Shown here one piece after another: positions 15,538 to 23,433 of a stretch of DNA of 31,223 nucleotides. Source of the DNA: Bacillota bacterium (GTDB lineage: Bacteria; Bacillota; Clostridia; Christensenellales; SZUA-584); the NCBI GenBank assembly GCA_023461435.1, contig JAEYLC010000036.1:1-31223 (forward strand), written 5' to 3'. Below the pieces are notes generated by a model. That model was not told the DNA's origin and did not search any database. It saw nothing but the letters and a program-made list of their open reading frames with translations. The translations under genes and the position numbers were made by a program. How positions within the stretch are numbered: position 1 is the stretch's first letter; every line of letters starts with the position of its first letter.

Positions 15538-16364
15538 GGGCCGATCTGCACATTCACACTACGTTTTCAGATGGCGAGCTGACGCCCGATCAGGCGGCGC
15601 AGAAAGCGATTGACGCGGGGCTTGACGCCTTTGCGGTGACAGACCATGACGAATGCCGGGGTTTTGCCGCGCTGACGAAAGCGCAGGGTATCACGGCGAT
15701 CGCTGGCATTGAGCTCGCGGCGCAGATGGGCGCAGAGGTGCATGTGCTCGGTTACAATATCGACTGCCGCAGCGAGGCGCTCGTCGGACATTCGGAAAAA
15801 GCGGCGGTTTCGCGCCTGAACAGGGCTTATGAAATCGTCGAGCGGCTCAAGGGCGGCGGTTTTGAGATCAGCATGGACGAGGTGTTGAACGCCTGCGGCG
15901 GCGATGTGGTCGGCAGGCCGCACATCGCGGCGGTGCTGGTGAATAAGGGGTATGCGCCGTCGGTGGCGGCGGCGTTTGAAAGGTATCTTGGCAGCGGCGC
16001 ACCCTATTACGTTCCGCAGAATAAGATCACGGTTGCCCGGGCGGCAGAGCTGATACTTGCGGCAGGAGGCCTTCCGGTGCTTGCGCATCCGGGGCTGCTT
16101 AGTGGAAGCGTATTTGCGCGTCTGCTGCCCAAGCTCAAAGAGATGGGCTTTTGGGGCATTGAAGCGTATCATCCTGCCCATACCGATGGGCAGTGCATCG
16201 AGTTTGAAAGCCTCGCGAGATCAAGCGGACTGTACGTGACGACCGGGAGCGATTTCCACGGAAGCTCCACGCCGCGTGTCGGAATTGGAGAAGAAACACG
16301 CTGCAGCCATTATTTGGAGCGAAGTTTGTTCATTTTGATCAAAGAAAGTGAAAAAAGGTCATAA
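15534..16364 (+). CDS. PHP-domain phosphoesterase (RNase AM / YciV-like)
   Basis: The protein has 276 residues with the polymerase-and-histidinol-phosphatase metal site: DLHIHTTFSDG at 4-14, VTDHDE, a conserved Glu in AGIELAA, then GRPHIA, LAHPG and GSDFHG. The family member in E. coli (RNase AM, formerly TrpH) is a 5'-3' nuclease and 3',5'-bisnucleotide phosphatase, so RNA or nucleotide phosphate hydrolysis is the likely role. It overlaps the thioesterase gene by four bases. No terminator is obvious before the prs promoter. Confidence 0.9.
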   Translation: MRADLHIHTTFSDGELTPDQAAQKAIDAGLDAFAVTDHDECRGFAALTKAQGITAIAGIELAAQMGAEVHVLGYNIDCRSEALVGHSEKAAVSRLNRAYEIVERLKGGGFEISMDEVLNACGGDVVGRPHIAAVLVNKGYAPSVAAAFERYLGSGAPYYVPQNKITVARAAELILAAGGLPVLAHPGLLSGSVFARLLPKLKEMGFWGIEAYHPAHTDGQCIEFESLARSSGLYVTTGSDFHGSSTPRVGIGEETRCSHYLERSLFILIKESEKRS

Positions 16365-16382
16365 TTACATTATGTATAGATA

Positions 16383-16411
16383 TTGATTGTACCTCATATA
16401 AGTGCTAAAAT
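16383..16411 (+). promoter_or_regulatory. Promoter of prs
   Basis: TTGATT (16383-16388) and TAAAAT (16406-16411) are spaced by 17 bases. Start is expected near 16418, giving a ~35-base leader with AAGGTGGG as ribosome site. Confidence 0.6.
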
Positions 16412-16452
16412 ATGCGCGTGACCGGGAGTAAACATTAAGGTGGGTAAAGAAG

Positions 16453-17436
16453 TTGAATTCCTTTGACAGCGACATAAAGATTTTTGCAGGTTCGTCGGGC
16501 ATGCCGTTTGCCAAAAAGATGTGCAAATATCTCGGCAACGATTTAGGGGACTCTGAAGTTATCACATTTTCCGATGGCAACATTTTTTTAAGGATCAAAG
16601 AAACAGTCAGAAATAAGGATGTCTATGTGGTTCAGCCGATCGGCATGAACCCCAACAACGAATTTGTGGAAATCCTTTTTTGGATGGACGCTTTAAAACG
16701 TGCGAGCGCAAATTCGGTAACAGCGCTGATACCGTATTTCAGTTATGCAAAAGGTGATAAAAAAGACGAACCGCGCGTGTCGATACGCGCCCGCGTCTGC
16801 GCAGAAAGCATTGAATTGGCCGGTGCCGACAGGATTGTTGTGATGGATCTTCACAGCGCCCAGGTACAAGGCTTTTTTAAAAAGCCGGTGGACCATCTGC
16901 TTTCGCTGCCGATCATGTGCGAATACGTCAAAGGTCTTGATATCATGAAGAACATCTGCGTGGTATCTCCTGACGCGGGGTATGCGAAAACCGCAAGAAA
17001 ATATGCTGATTACCTGCACTGTCCAGTGGCTATCGGCGATAAAACGCGCTACGGACACGATGAAAACGCGCATGTGCTTTCCATCATCGGCGACGTGAAG
17101 GGCAAGAACTGTATGATCGTGGACGATTTCACGGTGTCGGGCGGTACATTGGTGGATACGGCGAACGCGCTTAAAAAGCACGGTGCGAACCGCATCATCG
17201 CCTGTCTGTCGCACGTGATCGTGCGTGAAAAGGGTTTGAAGGCGATTGAAGACAGCGTGATTGAAATGGTGGTGGGAACCGACAGCGTTCAGAATCCGAT
17301 CGTCTCCAAAAGTAAAAAATTCGTATCGGTTTCGGTGGCGCCGCTTTTTGCGGAGGCCGTTCTTCGAATCCATGAGAAAGAATCGGTGAGCCCGTTGTTC
17401 TCAAAAGTTCCCAAGAAAGTGGTCGACGATATTTAA
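16453..17436 (+). CDS. prs: Ribose-phosphate pyrophosphokinase (divergent)
   Basis: The enzyme makes PRPP from ribose 5-phosphate and ATP for purine, pyrimidine, His and Trp synthesis. The product is 327 residues from a TTG start at 16453, with AAGGTGGG eight bases upstream and no ATG alternative. The signature DRIVVMDLHSAQVQGFF is present. The flexible-loop Lys and Arg survive as GDKTRYGH where most enzymes have DKRR, and the PRPP loop is VDDFTVSGGTL. The N-terminus (DIKIFAGSSGMPFAKKMCKYL) and VSPDAGYAKTARKYA segments depart from the usual bacterial Prs. It resembles the second Prs subtype found in some Clostridia and Bacteroidota. A promoter and a hairpin separate it from the next gene. Confidence 0.93.
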   Translation: MNSFDSDIKIFAGSSGMPFAKKMCKYLGNDLGDSEVITFSDGNIFLRIKETVRNKDVYVVQPIGMNPNNEFVEILFWMDALKRASANSVTALIPYFSYAKGDKKDEPRVSIRARVCAESIELAGADRIVVMDLHSAQVQGFFKKPVDHLLSLPIMCEYVKGLDIMKNICVVSPDAGYAKTARKYADYLHCPVAIGDKTRYGHDENAHVLSIIGDVKGKNCMIVDDFTVSGGTLVDTANALKKHGANRIIACLSHVIVREKGLKAIEDSVIEMVVGTDSVQNPIVSKSKKFVSVSVAPLFAEAVLRIHEKESVSPLFSKVPKKVVDDI

Positions 17437-17552
17437 ACTTGCAAGTACAAGCAATATAAGCTGCATTTTTTGGCGGTAGAGCGGCAAAGATGTGCAAGTA
17501 ACAGCGAAATTCTGAATTTAAATTGTGAACAAGTTGCAAAAAAACACTTGCA
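17437..17552. repeat. Four TGCAAGT/ACTTGCA-like motifs after prs
   Basis: ACTTGCAAGT (17437-17446, a perfect palindrome), TGCAAGT (17493-17499), CAAGTTGCAA (17530-17539) and ACTTGCA (17546-17552) occur within 116 bases. The last overlaps the -35 of the next promoter. They could be binding sites of one regulator. Spacing is irregular, so chance is not excluded. Confidence 0.35.
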
Positions 17553-17575
17553 TTTTGAGTAGGGTATGTTATAAT
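17548..17575 (+). promoter_or_regulatory. Promoter ahead of the ANTAR gene
   Basis: TTGCAT (17548-17553) and a perfect TATAAT (17570-17575) are spaced by 16 bases. Transcription would begin near 17582, about 15 bases before a long hairpin. Confidence 0.65.
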
Positions 17576-17596
17576 AACGTTAGAGTAGAAGAAACG

Positions 17597-17642
17597 AAGG
17601 CGTTTGTTCGGGGTCCCAACCTTGGATAAACGTCTTTTCTTT
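17597..17642 (+). terminator. 18-bp hairpin with T-tract in the ANTAR gene leader
   Basis: AAGGCGTTTGTTCGGGGT (17597-17614) pairs without interruption with 17619-17636 around the loop CCCA, using six G-T pairs. TTTTCTTT follows at 17635-17642. It lies between the promoter at 17548-17575 and the start codon at 17716, so it looks like a leader attenuator. It could instead terminate readthrough from prs. Confidence 0.7.
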
Positions 17643-17715
17643 AGCCATAGATAATAAAAATAGACGGATGATAAAATAATCGGCCGTATGACCGGCTGCG
17701 ATGACGGAGCGGGGT

Positions 17716-18291
17716 ATGGATAAGGCAACTATCACAGTGGCGATGCAAAACGAGCAGGTTGCTGAAAAAATTAAATATGCGTTACAGCGAGAAGGTTATT
17801 CTGTCGGCGATATTTGTACATCCGGAAACGAAACGATCAGAAAGATTCGCACCGGCTTGCCGGACATACTGCTTATCAACTTTGAGATGCCGGATATCAC
17901 CGGCCTTGAAGTCGCAACGATCATTGGCGATGAAAACCTGTGCAGCGTCATACTATTCATTACGAACATGCAAAGAGACTTTTGCGTGTCGATCGTGGAA
18001 GACTATGATATCACATTGTTCTTAAAGCCCATCAATCGAATTGCACTTCTCAGCACCCTAGATGCGGTGCTTCAAAACAGAAGACGCATGGGCAGGATGG
18101 AAAAGGAGCTCAACGAGCTCAAGCAAGGTCTGGAAGACAGAAAGGTCATCGAACGTGCGAAGGGCATACTGATGAAACGCAAGAGCATTTCGGAGGGGGA
18201 AGCCTATCGCAGGATACAGAAGATGAGCATGGATTCGCGGGTTGCGATGCGGGATATCGCTTTGAAAATCATCGAGCTGTCGCAGAATTAA
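17716..18291 (+). CDS. ANTAR-domain RNA-binding antiterminator with pseudo-receiver
   Basis: The protein has 191 residues from ATG 17716, chosen because GGAG at 17706-17709 is six bases upstream; an in-frame ATG at 17701 has no site. Residues 4-122 have a receiver fold, but the acidic pair after strand 1 is missing (VAMQNEQ) and the phospho-acceptor position is Asn55 (LLINFEMP); Thr83 and Lys104 remain. A coiled linker (~123-137) leads to the ANTAR domain (~138-191: VIERAKGILMKRKSISEGEAYRRIQKMSM). ANTAR proteins bind paired hexaloop RNA hairpins and prevent termination. Like AmiR, this one should respond to a protein partner instead of a phosphate. Next are P-II (21 bases) and amt. Confidence 0.92.
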   Translation: MDKATITVAMQNEQVAEKIKYALQREGYSVGDICTSGNETIRKIRTGLPDILLINFEMPDITGLEVATIIGDENLCSVILFITNMQRDFCVSIVEDYDITLFLKPINRIALLSTLDAVLQNRRRMGRMEKELNELKQGLEDRKVIERAKGILMKRKSISEGEAYRRIQKMSMDSRVAMRDIALKIIELSQN

Positions 18292-18312
18292 GACATAAGG
18301 GGTGATTTATTA

Positions 18313-18651
18313 ATGAAGAAAGTGGAAATGGTTATCCGTCCTGAGATGATGGAAAAGGTCAAAGCGATCGTCGAAAGTGTGGGCGCAGGCGGTATGACGG
18401 TTTCGTCCGTGCTGGGCTGCGGCGCGCAAAAAGGCAAAAAGGAAGTGTACAGAGGCACTGAGATGATCATCAATCTCCTGCACAAGCTCAAAATCGAAGT
18501 GGTTGTTCCCGATAATATGGTCGACAAGCTTATCGATGCGACCATTGAGGGAATCAAAACCGGCGAGGTTGGCGACGGCAAAATATTCGTGATTCCGATT
18601 GAGAATGCCGTGAGAGTCAGAACCGGTGAAAAAGGAGACGTCGCTTTATAA
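18313..18651 (+). CDS. glnK: P-II family nitrogen regulatory protein
   Basis: This is a 112-residue trimeric signal protein that senses ATP/ADP and 2-oxoglutarate and normally gates the ammonium channel. Conserved parts include the T-loop base GAQKGKKEVYRG with Gln39, the B-loop TGEVGDGKIFV and the C-loop RVRTGE. Position 51, the uridylylated Tyr of proteobacterial P-II, is Met (YRGTEM), so no uridylylation is expected. AAGGGGTGA precedes ATG 18313. Its place directly before amt is typical of GlnK, and its place directly after an ANTAR gene is suggestive of a shared circuit. Confidence 0.95.
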   Translation: MKKVEMVIRPEMMEKVKAIVESVGAGGMTVSSVLGCGAQKGKKEVYRGTEMIINLLHKLKIEVVVPDNMVDKLIDATIEGIKTGEVGDGKIFVIPIENAVRVRTGEKGDVAL

Positions 18652-18658
18652 AAAATAA

Positions 18659-18708
18659 GTGCTTTCGGCGGCACAAATAGAGAAAATATTGGCTCGAAGC
18701 AGAACCGG
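18659..18708 (+). promoter_or_regulatory. Candidate twin hexaloop hairpins (ANTAR target) before amt
   Basis: P1 is GTGCT/GGCAC (18659-18663, 18670-18674) around loop TTCGGC, closed by a T-G pair. P2 is 18689-18695 with 18702-18708 (TTGGCTC/GAACCGG, one C-A mismatch) around loop GAAGCA. Both loops have six bases with G at position 4, as ANTAR targets do; the usual A at position 1 is missing from both. The 3' arm of P2 shares CCGG (18705-18708) with the 5' arm of the following terminator, so P2 and terminator exclude each other. This is the expected antitermination geometry, but the loop mismatch keeps confidence moderate. Confidence 0.45.
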
Positions 18709-18743
18709 CAGTAAAAGCAAATCTTTTATTGCACGGTTTTTTT
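18705..18743 (+). terminator. Intrinsic terminator between glnK and amt
   Basis: GCAGTAAAAG (18708-18717) pairs with CTTTTATTGC (18723-18732) around CAAAT. The outer CCG (18705-18707) pairs with CGG (18734-18736) past one bulged A, and seven T follow (18737-18743). I see no good promoter between it and amt at 18804, so amt expression probably depends on readthrough. Confidence 0.85.
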
Positions 18744-18803
18744 ATTCTTCTGACTGGCAAGGCATACTTAATAAGTTTTGATTTTTGAAAGGTGGAATGA
18801 CAA

Positions 18804-20042
18804 ATGACTGACGAATTATTGGCAAAGGTTAATGAGCTTGATACGCTCTGGGTGCTCATTGCGGCAATTCTCGTGTTCTTTATGCAGGCGGGCTTCGCGA
18901 TGGTGGAAGCCGGTTTCACACGCGCGAAGAACTCGAGCAATATCATCATGAAAAACCTGATGGACTTTGCGATCGGCTCGCTGCTGTTCTTCGTGGTTGG
19001 TTATGGTCTGATGTACGGTGACGATATCGCGGGTATCATCGGCGGCAGCAAATTCTGGGATCCGGCACTGGTGGATTCTCCCACGGCTATTATATTCCAG
19101 ACGGTCTTCGCCGCGACGTCTGCGACCATCGTTTCGGGCGCTATGGCGGAAAGAACAAAGTTCATCTCGTATGTGATATACAGCGCCGCAATCAGCCTGA
19201 TTATCTATCCGATTGCCGGACACTGGCTGTGGGGCGGCGGCTGGCTCTCCACGCTCACAATCGGCAATCACACAGGCATGATCGATTTTGCGGGTTCTAC
19301 GCTCGTTCACTCGGTGGGCGGCTGGTGCGCACTCGTGGGCGCGGCGATACTCGGGCCCCGTATCGGCAAATTCAATGAAGACGGCACACCCAATGCAATC
19401 CCGGGCCATAATATCGTCGTCGGCGCCCTCGGTGTGTTCATACTCTGGTTCGGATGGTTCGGATTCAACCCCGGCTCTACGCTGGCGCTTAACGACAGAA
19501 TCGGCCACATTGCGATGACGACAAACCTCGCGGCGGCTGCGGGCGCATGCGTTGTGATGACGTTAACATGGCTCAAGTACAAGAAACCCGATGTCTCGAT
19601 GACGCTTAACGGTGCTCTCGGCGGCCTCGTGGCTATCACGGCGGGCTGCGAAGCGGTCAGCATGTGGGGTGCTATCGCGATCGGCGTCATTGCCGGCGTT
19701 GTGATCGTGGTCGGTGTACCGTTCCTTGAGAAGGTTCTCAAGATCGACGACCCGGTGGGCGCGGTGCCGGTGCACTGCTTCTGTGGTGTGACAGGCACAT
19801 TGCTGGTTGGCGTGTTTGCCACAACAGACGGTTTGATTGCGACAGGCTCCTTCGATCTGCTTGCGGTTCAGGCAATCGGCGTTCTCGCATACGCGGCATG
19901 GACATTGACGCTCGCGTTCGGACTGTTCAAGCTCTTAAAGCACACGGTTGGCCTCAGGGTCAAAAAAGAAGAGGAGATCATGGGCCTCGACCTTGGCGAG
20001 CATGGCACAGTGGGCTATGCGGACTTCGTGCTCAAAATGTAA
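18804..20042 (+). CDS. amt: Ammonium transporter Amt
   Basis: The protein has 412 residues and is an 11-helix Amt/Mep/Rh channel that moves ammonium through the cytoplasmic membrane as a trimer. Family features are FMQAGFAMVEAGFTRAKN near the N-terminus, the pore segments AGHWLWGGGWL and GAVPVHCFCGVTGTL, and DFAGSTLVHSVGGWCAL. The C-terminal cytosolic tail (EEEIMGLDLGEHGTVGYADF) is the conserved P-II-responsive element. AAAGGTGG precedes ATG 18804. It is preceded by an intrinsic terminator and followed by another, so it is a separately controlled last gene of the ANTAR-glnK-amt unit. Confidence 0.97.
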   Translation: MTDELLAKVNELDTLWVLIAAILVFFMQAGFAMVEAGFTRAKNSSNIIMKNLMDFAIGSLLFFVVGYGLMYGDDIAGIIGGSKFWDPALVDSPTAIIFQTVFAATSATIVSGAMAERTKFISYVIYSAAISLIIYPIAGHWLWGGGWLSTLTIGNHTGMIDFAGSTLVHSVGGWCALVGAAILGPRIGKFNEDGTPNAIPGHNIVVGALGVFILWFGWFGFNPGSTLALNDRIGHIAMTTNLAAAAGACVVMTLTWLKYKKPDVSMTLNGALGGLVAITAGCEAVSMWGAIAIGVIAGVVIVVGVPFLEKVLKIDDPVGAVPVHCFCGVTGTLLVGVFATTDGLIATGSFDLLAVQAIGVLAYAAWTLTLAFGLFKLLKHTVGLRVKKEEEIMGLDLGEHGTVGYADFVLKM

Positions 20043-20058
20043 CCCTCACAAATGTTCA

Positions 20059-20088
20059 AAGGCTGCCGCGTTTGCGGCAGCCTTTTTG
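20059..20088 (+). terminator. Intrinsic terminator after amt
   Basis: AAAGGCTGCCGC (20059-20070) pairs perfectly with GCGGCAGCCTTT (20075-20086) around GTTT and runs into TTTTT. It closes the nitrogen unit. Confidence 0.95.
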
Positions 20089-20116
20089 ATGCCTTAGCGT
20101 ATAAAAGCGGCGCCTA

Positions 20117-20145
20117 TGTGCAAACACGATAAACTGTGGTATGAT
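20117..20145 (+). promoter_or_regulatory. Probable promoter of mnmE
   Basis: TATGAT (20140-20145) has a weak -35 match TGTGCA (20117-20122) at 17 bases. The leader would be about 18 bases and holds the GGGAGA ribosome site. Confidence 0.45.
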
Positions 20146-20169
20146 AAGCCCTGAAAAAAGGGAGACTGT

Positions 20170-21507
20170 ATGCAAAACGACACAATCTACGCACCGGCCA
20201 CGCCAAGCGGCGGTGCGATTGCCGTGGTGCGTATTTCGGGGCCGGATGCTCACAGTGTGCTGAATGCCGTGTTTCGCGGCAAGGGGCAACAGCAGCAGGC
20301 GCGGCTGACCCGCGGATATATAGAAGATGAAAAAGGGCGCGCGGACGACGTGATGGCGGCTTGCTTTTACGCGCCGCGCAGTTACACGGGCGAAGACATG
20401 GCGGAGATATACGCCCACGGAGGCCGTGTGACGCTGTCGCGCGTGATGACAGCGCTGTCCAAAAACGGCGCGCGGCTCGCCGCGCCCGGTGAGTTCACAC
20501 AGCGTGCCTTTTTGGCCGGAAAAATGGATCTCTCGGCGGCGGGGGCTGTGATGGAGCTGATCGGCGCGAATTCGGCGGCGGCGGCGGACGCGGCGCTGCG
20601 CCAGCTGTCCGGCGGCCTGTTTGAAAGAATCGCCGCGGTTCAGAAAAAGCTCACGGATGCGCTCAGCATCATTGAGGCGGGCATCGAATATCCCGAGGAG
20701 GATATCGAGGCGGACATACAAAGGGACGCGGTGCCGCTTATTGAAAGCGCGAAGCGGGACACTCAGCTGCTCGCGGATACGTTTGAATCGGGGCGGATGC
20801 TCCGGAGCGGCTTTAACGTCGCGATCGTGGGTCGGCCCAATGTGGGCAAATCCTCGCTTTTCAACATGCTCGTGGATAAAGACCGCGCGATCGTCACCGC
20901 GATACCCGGCACCACGCGCGACGCGGTGGACGATGTGATCATCAAAGACGGGTTCCCCGTGCGCATCACCGATACGGCGGGCATACGCCGCAGCGCCGAT
21001 GAGGTGGAGAAGATTGGCATTGAGCGCGCGCAAGGCGCGGCCAGAGACGCCGATCTCACGATGTTCGTGATCGACCGCTCGGAGGGCGTCACACAGGAGG
21101 ACATGGATATATTCGCGGCGCTCCAAGGCGATATCGTCGCGGTGCTCAATAAGTGCGATCTGGACGCCAAGGTGACGGCGGATGACGTAAGGCAAACGCT
21201 CGGATGCGGCTGTGTTGAGGTCAGCGCGGTCAAAGGGCAGGGCCGCGACGCGCTGCTCGGGGAGTTAAGGCTGCCGGAGCATAGTGACGCGGACGATGTG
21301 GTGGTCACAAACGAGCGGCACTGGCAGCTTTTGAACGCGGCGGCGGAAAGCCTCGCGGCGGCGGCTGCCGCTTTTGATACGGCCGATCTTGACTGCGTGA
21401 CGATCGACGTCAAAGAGGCGTGGGACAGGCTCGGCGAAATCACGGGCGTGACCGCGACCGAAGAAATCATCAACAATATTTTTGATACATTCTGCTTGGG
21501 GAAATAA
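20170..21507 (+). CDS. mnmE: tRNA uridine-5-carboxymethylaminomethyl GTPase MnmE
   Basis: With MnmG it forms the complex that installs cmnm5 at wobble U34 of certain tRNAs. The 445-residue protein has the N-terminal folate-binding domain (DTIYAPATPSGGAIAVVRISG), a helical domain, an inserted GTPase domain and the catalytic C-terminal CLGK (442-445). G motifs are GRPNVGKS (221-228), DTAG and NKCD. The end of the gene runs to one base before the mnmG start. mnmE-mnmG is a standard operon. Confidence 0.97.
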   Translation: MQNDTIYAPATPSGGAIAVVRISGPDAHSVLNAVFRGKGQQQQARLTRGYIEDEKGRADDVMAACFYAPRSYTGEDMAEIYAHGGRVTLSRVMTALSKNGARLAAPGEFTQRAFLAGKMDLSAAGAVMELIGANSAAAADAALRQLSGGLFERIAAVQKKLTDALSIIEAGIEYPEEDIEADIQRDAVPLIESAKRDTQLLADTFESGRMLRSGFNVAIVGRPNVGKSSLFNMLVDKDRAIVTAIPGTTRDAVDDVIIKDGFPVRITDTAGIRRSADEVEKIGIERAQGAARDADLTMFVIDRSEGVTQEDMDIFAALQGDIVAVLNKCDLDAKVTADDVRQTLGCGCVEVSAVKGQGRDALLGELRLPEHSDADDVVVTNERHWQLLNAAAESLAAAAAAFDTADLDCVTIDVKEAWDRLGEITGVTATEEIINNIFDTFCLGK

Positions 21508-21508
21508 C

Positions 21509-23362
21509 ATGGGATACAATGCCGGAAAATATGATGTGGTGGTGGTGGGCGCGGGGCACGCAGGCTGTGAGGCGGCGCTCGCTGCCGCAAGGCTCGGACA
21601 GAAAACGCTGCTGCTCACGATCAACCTCGACGGGATCGCGCTGATGGCATGCAATCCGTCCATCGGCGGCACGAGCAAGGGGCACCTCGTGCGCGAAATC
21701 GACGCGCTCGGCGGCCAGATGGGGCTGTGCGCCGACGCGGCGTATATGCAGATCAAGCTGCTCGGCACATCTAAGGGCGCGGCGGTGCAGTCTTTAAGGT
21801 CGCAGCAGGATAAAAAGCTGTATCAGCGCGTGATGAAATGGACGCTGGAGAACACGGACAATCTCGACATCGTCAGCGCGGAGGTATCGCGCGTGAACAC
21901 TGAACACGGTCGTGTCTGCGGCGTGGAAACAAACCTTGGCGCGCAGTATGGGGCAAGGGCCGTGGTGTTGTGCACCGGCGTTTATTTAAAGGGCCGCGTG
22001 ATCATCGGCGAGCACAGCGTGTTTGCGGGTCCGTCGGGCCTCGCGCCGGCGGATAAGCTGAGCCTGAGTGAGCTCGGCTTTAAGGTGCAGCGGTTTAAAA
22101 CGGGAACGCCCGCGCGCGTGGACCGCCGCAGCATCGATTTTTCCAAAACGGAGCCGCAGTACGGCGATGAGAACCCGCAGTACCATTCGTTTCTCACGAA
22201 GGGCGCGCCGAGAAAGCAGCATCCGTGCTATCTCACCTACACAACGGAGCAGACGCACGAGATCATACGGCGCAACATCCACCGCAGCCCGCTGTACAGC
22301 GGCGTGATCGAAGGCACGGGGCCGCGGTACTGCCCGTCTATCGAAGACAAGGTGGTCAAGTTCCCGCACAGGGACCGGCATCAGATATTCATTGAGCCCG
22401 AGGGCGAATGGACGAACGAGATGTACATACAGGGCATGAGTTCGTCGCTGCCCGAGGAGGTGCAGAAGGAAATGTACCGCAGCGTGCCGGGGCTTGAAAA
22501 CGCCGTGTTTATGCGCACCGCCTATGCGATCGAATACGACTGCATCGATCCGCTCGGCATTCGCTCAACGCTCGAATCCAAGCAGGTGGGCGGTCTGTAT
22601 TGCGCGGGACAGATCAACGGCACGTCGGGCTACGAGGAAGCGGCGGCGCAGGGCATCATCGCGGGCATCAACGCCGCGCAGCATGTGAAGCGGGAGGAGC
22701 CGCTGACGCTCGAAAGAAGCGACGCGTACGCGGGCGTGCTGATCGACGATCTTGTGACGAAGGGAACCTCCGAGCCGTACCGCATGATGACCGCAAGAGC
22801 GGAATACCGGCTGCTGCTGCGCCAGGACAATGCGGATGTGCGGCTGACCGAAAAGGGGCGAAAGGTCGGGCTCGTCACGGACGAGCGCTACGACGCGTTT
22901 ATGAAAAAGCGCGAAGCGGTGGAGCGGGAAAAACAGCGCCTTTATGGCTGCACGGTGGATATGACGCGTGTGAATGCGCTGCTCGCATCCAAGGGGCAGA
23001 CGGAAATCAAAAGCGGCGTGAAGGCGGCGGCGCTGCTCACGCGGCAGGATATCGGCTATGCTGACCTGAAGGAGGTCTGCGGCGCGGACGCGCCGCGCGA
23101 GGTGGCCGAGTGCGTGGAAACGGAGATCCGCTACGCAGGCTATATCGACAAGCAGGAGCGGCAGGTGAAGCGGTTTGAATCGCTCGAAAAAAAGAGGCTG
23201 CCGGCGGATTTTGATTATAAAAGCCTCAAAGGGCTGCGGCTTGAGGCGGCGGCCAAATTGAGCGCCGTTCAGCCCGAAACGCTCGGGCAGGCGATGCGCA
23301 TTTCGGGCGTATCACCCGCGGATATTTCGGTGCTGGCCGTGTATTTTCGGGGTTCCCGATGA
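21509..23362 (+). CDS. mnmG: MnmG (GidA), FAD/NADH tRNA modification enzyme
   Basis: The protein has 617 residues from ATG 21509, one base after the mnmE stop; a frame-extended start inside mnmE is unlikely. It binds FAD through GAGHAGCEA (14-22) and works with MnmE on U34 of tRNA. Signature segments are NPSIGGTSKGHLVREIDALGG, IEYDCIDP and GTSGYEEAAAQGIIAGINAA, plus the ARAEYRLLLRQDNAD segment of the tRNA-binding part. The C-terminal helical domain is complete. No rsmG follows; instead a new promoter drives tilS. Confidence 0.97.
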   Translation: MGYNAGKYDVVVVGAGHAGCEAALAAARLGQKTLLLTINLDGIALMACNPSIGGTSKGHLVREIDALGGQMGLCADAAYMQIKLLGTSKGAAVQSLRSQQDKKLYQRVMKWTLENTDNLDIVSAEVSRVNTEHGRVCGVETNLGAQYGARAVVLCTGVYLKGRVIIGEHSVFAGPSGLAPADKLSLSELGFKVQRFKTGTPARVDRRSIDFSKTEPQYGDENPQYHSFLTKGAPRKQHPCYLTYTTEQTHEIIRRNIHRSPLYSGVIEGTGPRYCPSIEDKVVKFPHRDRHQIFIEPEGEWTNEMYIQGMSSSLPEEVQKEMYRSVPGLENAVFMRTAYAIEYDCIDPLGIRSTLESKQVGGLYCAGQINGTSGYEEAAAQGIIAGINAAQHVKREEPLTLERSDAYAGVLIDDLVTKGTSEPYRMMTARAEYRLLLRQDNADVRLTEKGRKVGLVTDERYDAFMKKREAVEREKQRLYGCTVDMTRVNALLASKGQTEIKSGVKAAALLTRQDIGYADLKEVCGADAPREVAECVETEIRYAGYIDKQERQVKRFESLEKKRLPADFDYKSLKGLRLEAAAKLSAVQPETLGQAMRISGVSPADISVLAVYFRGSR

Positions 23363-23433
23363 CGCGCAGAGGCCTTGGGGCTGATTTGACGACAGATACG
23401 ATAAATGGCGGCGTTCAGTGTGATAATGACACT

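Noticed and set aside
17597..17642. T-box leader
   Set aside because: The GGGGTCCCAACC stretch looks superficially similar, but the conserved T-box bulge sequence and specifier architecture are missing.
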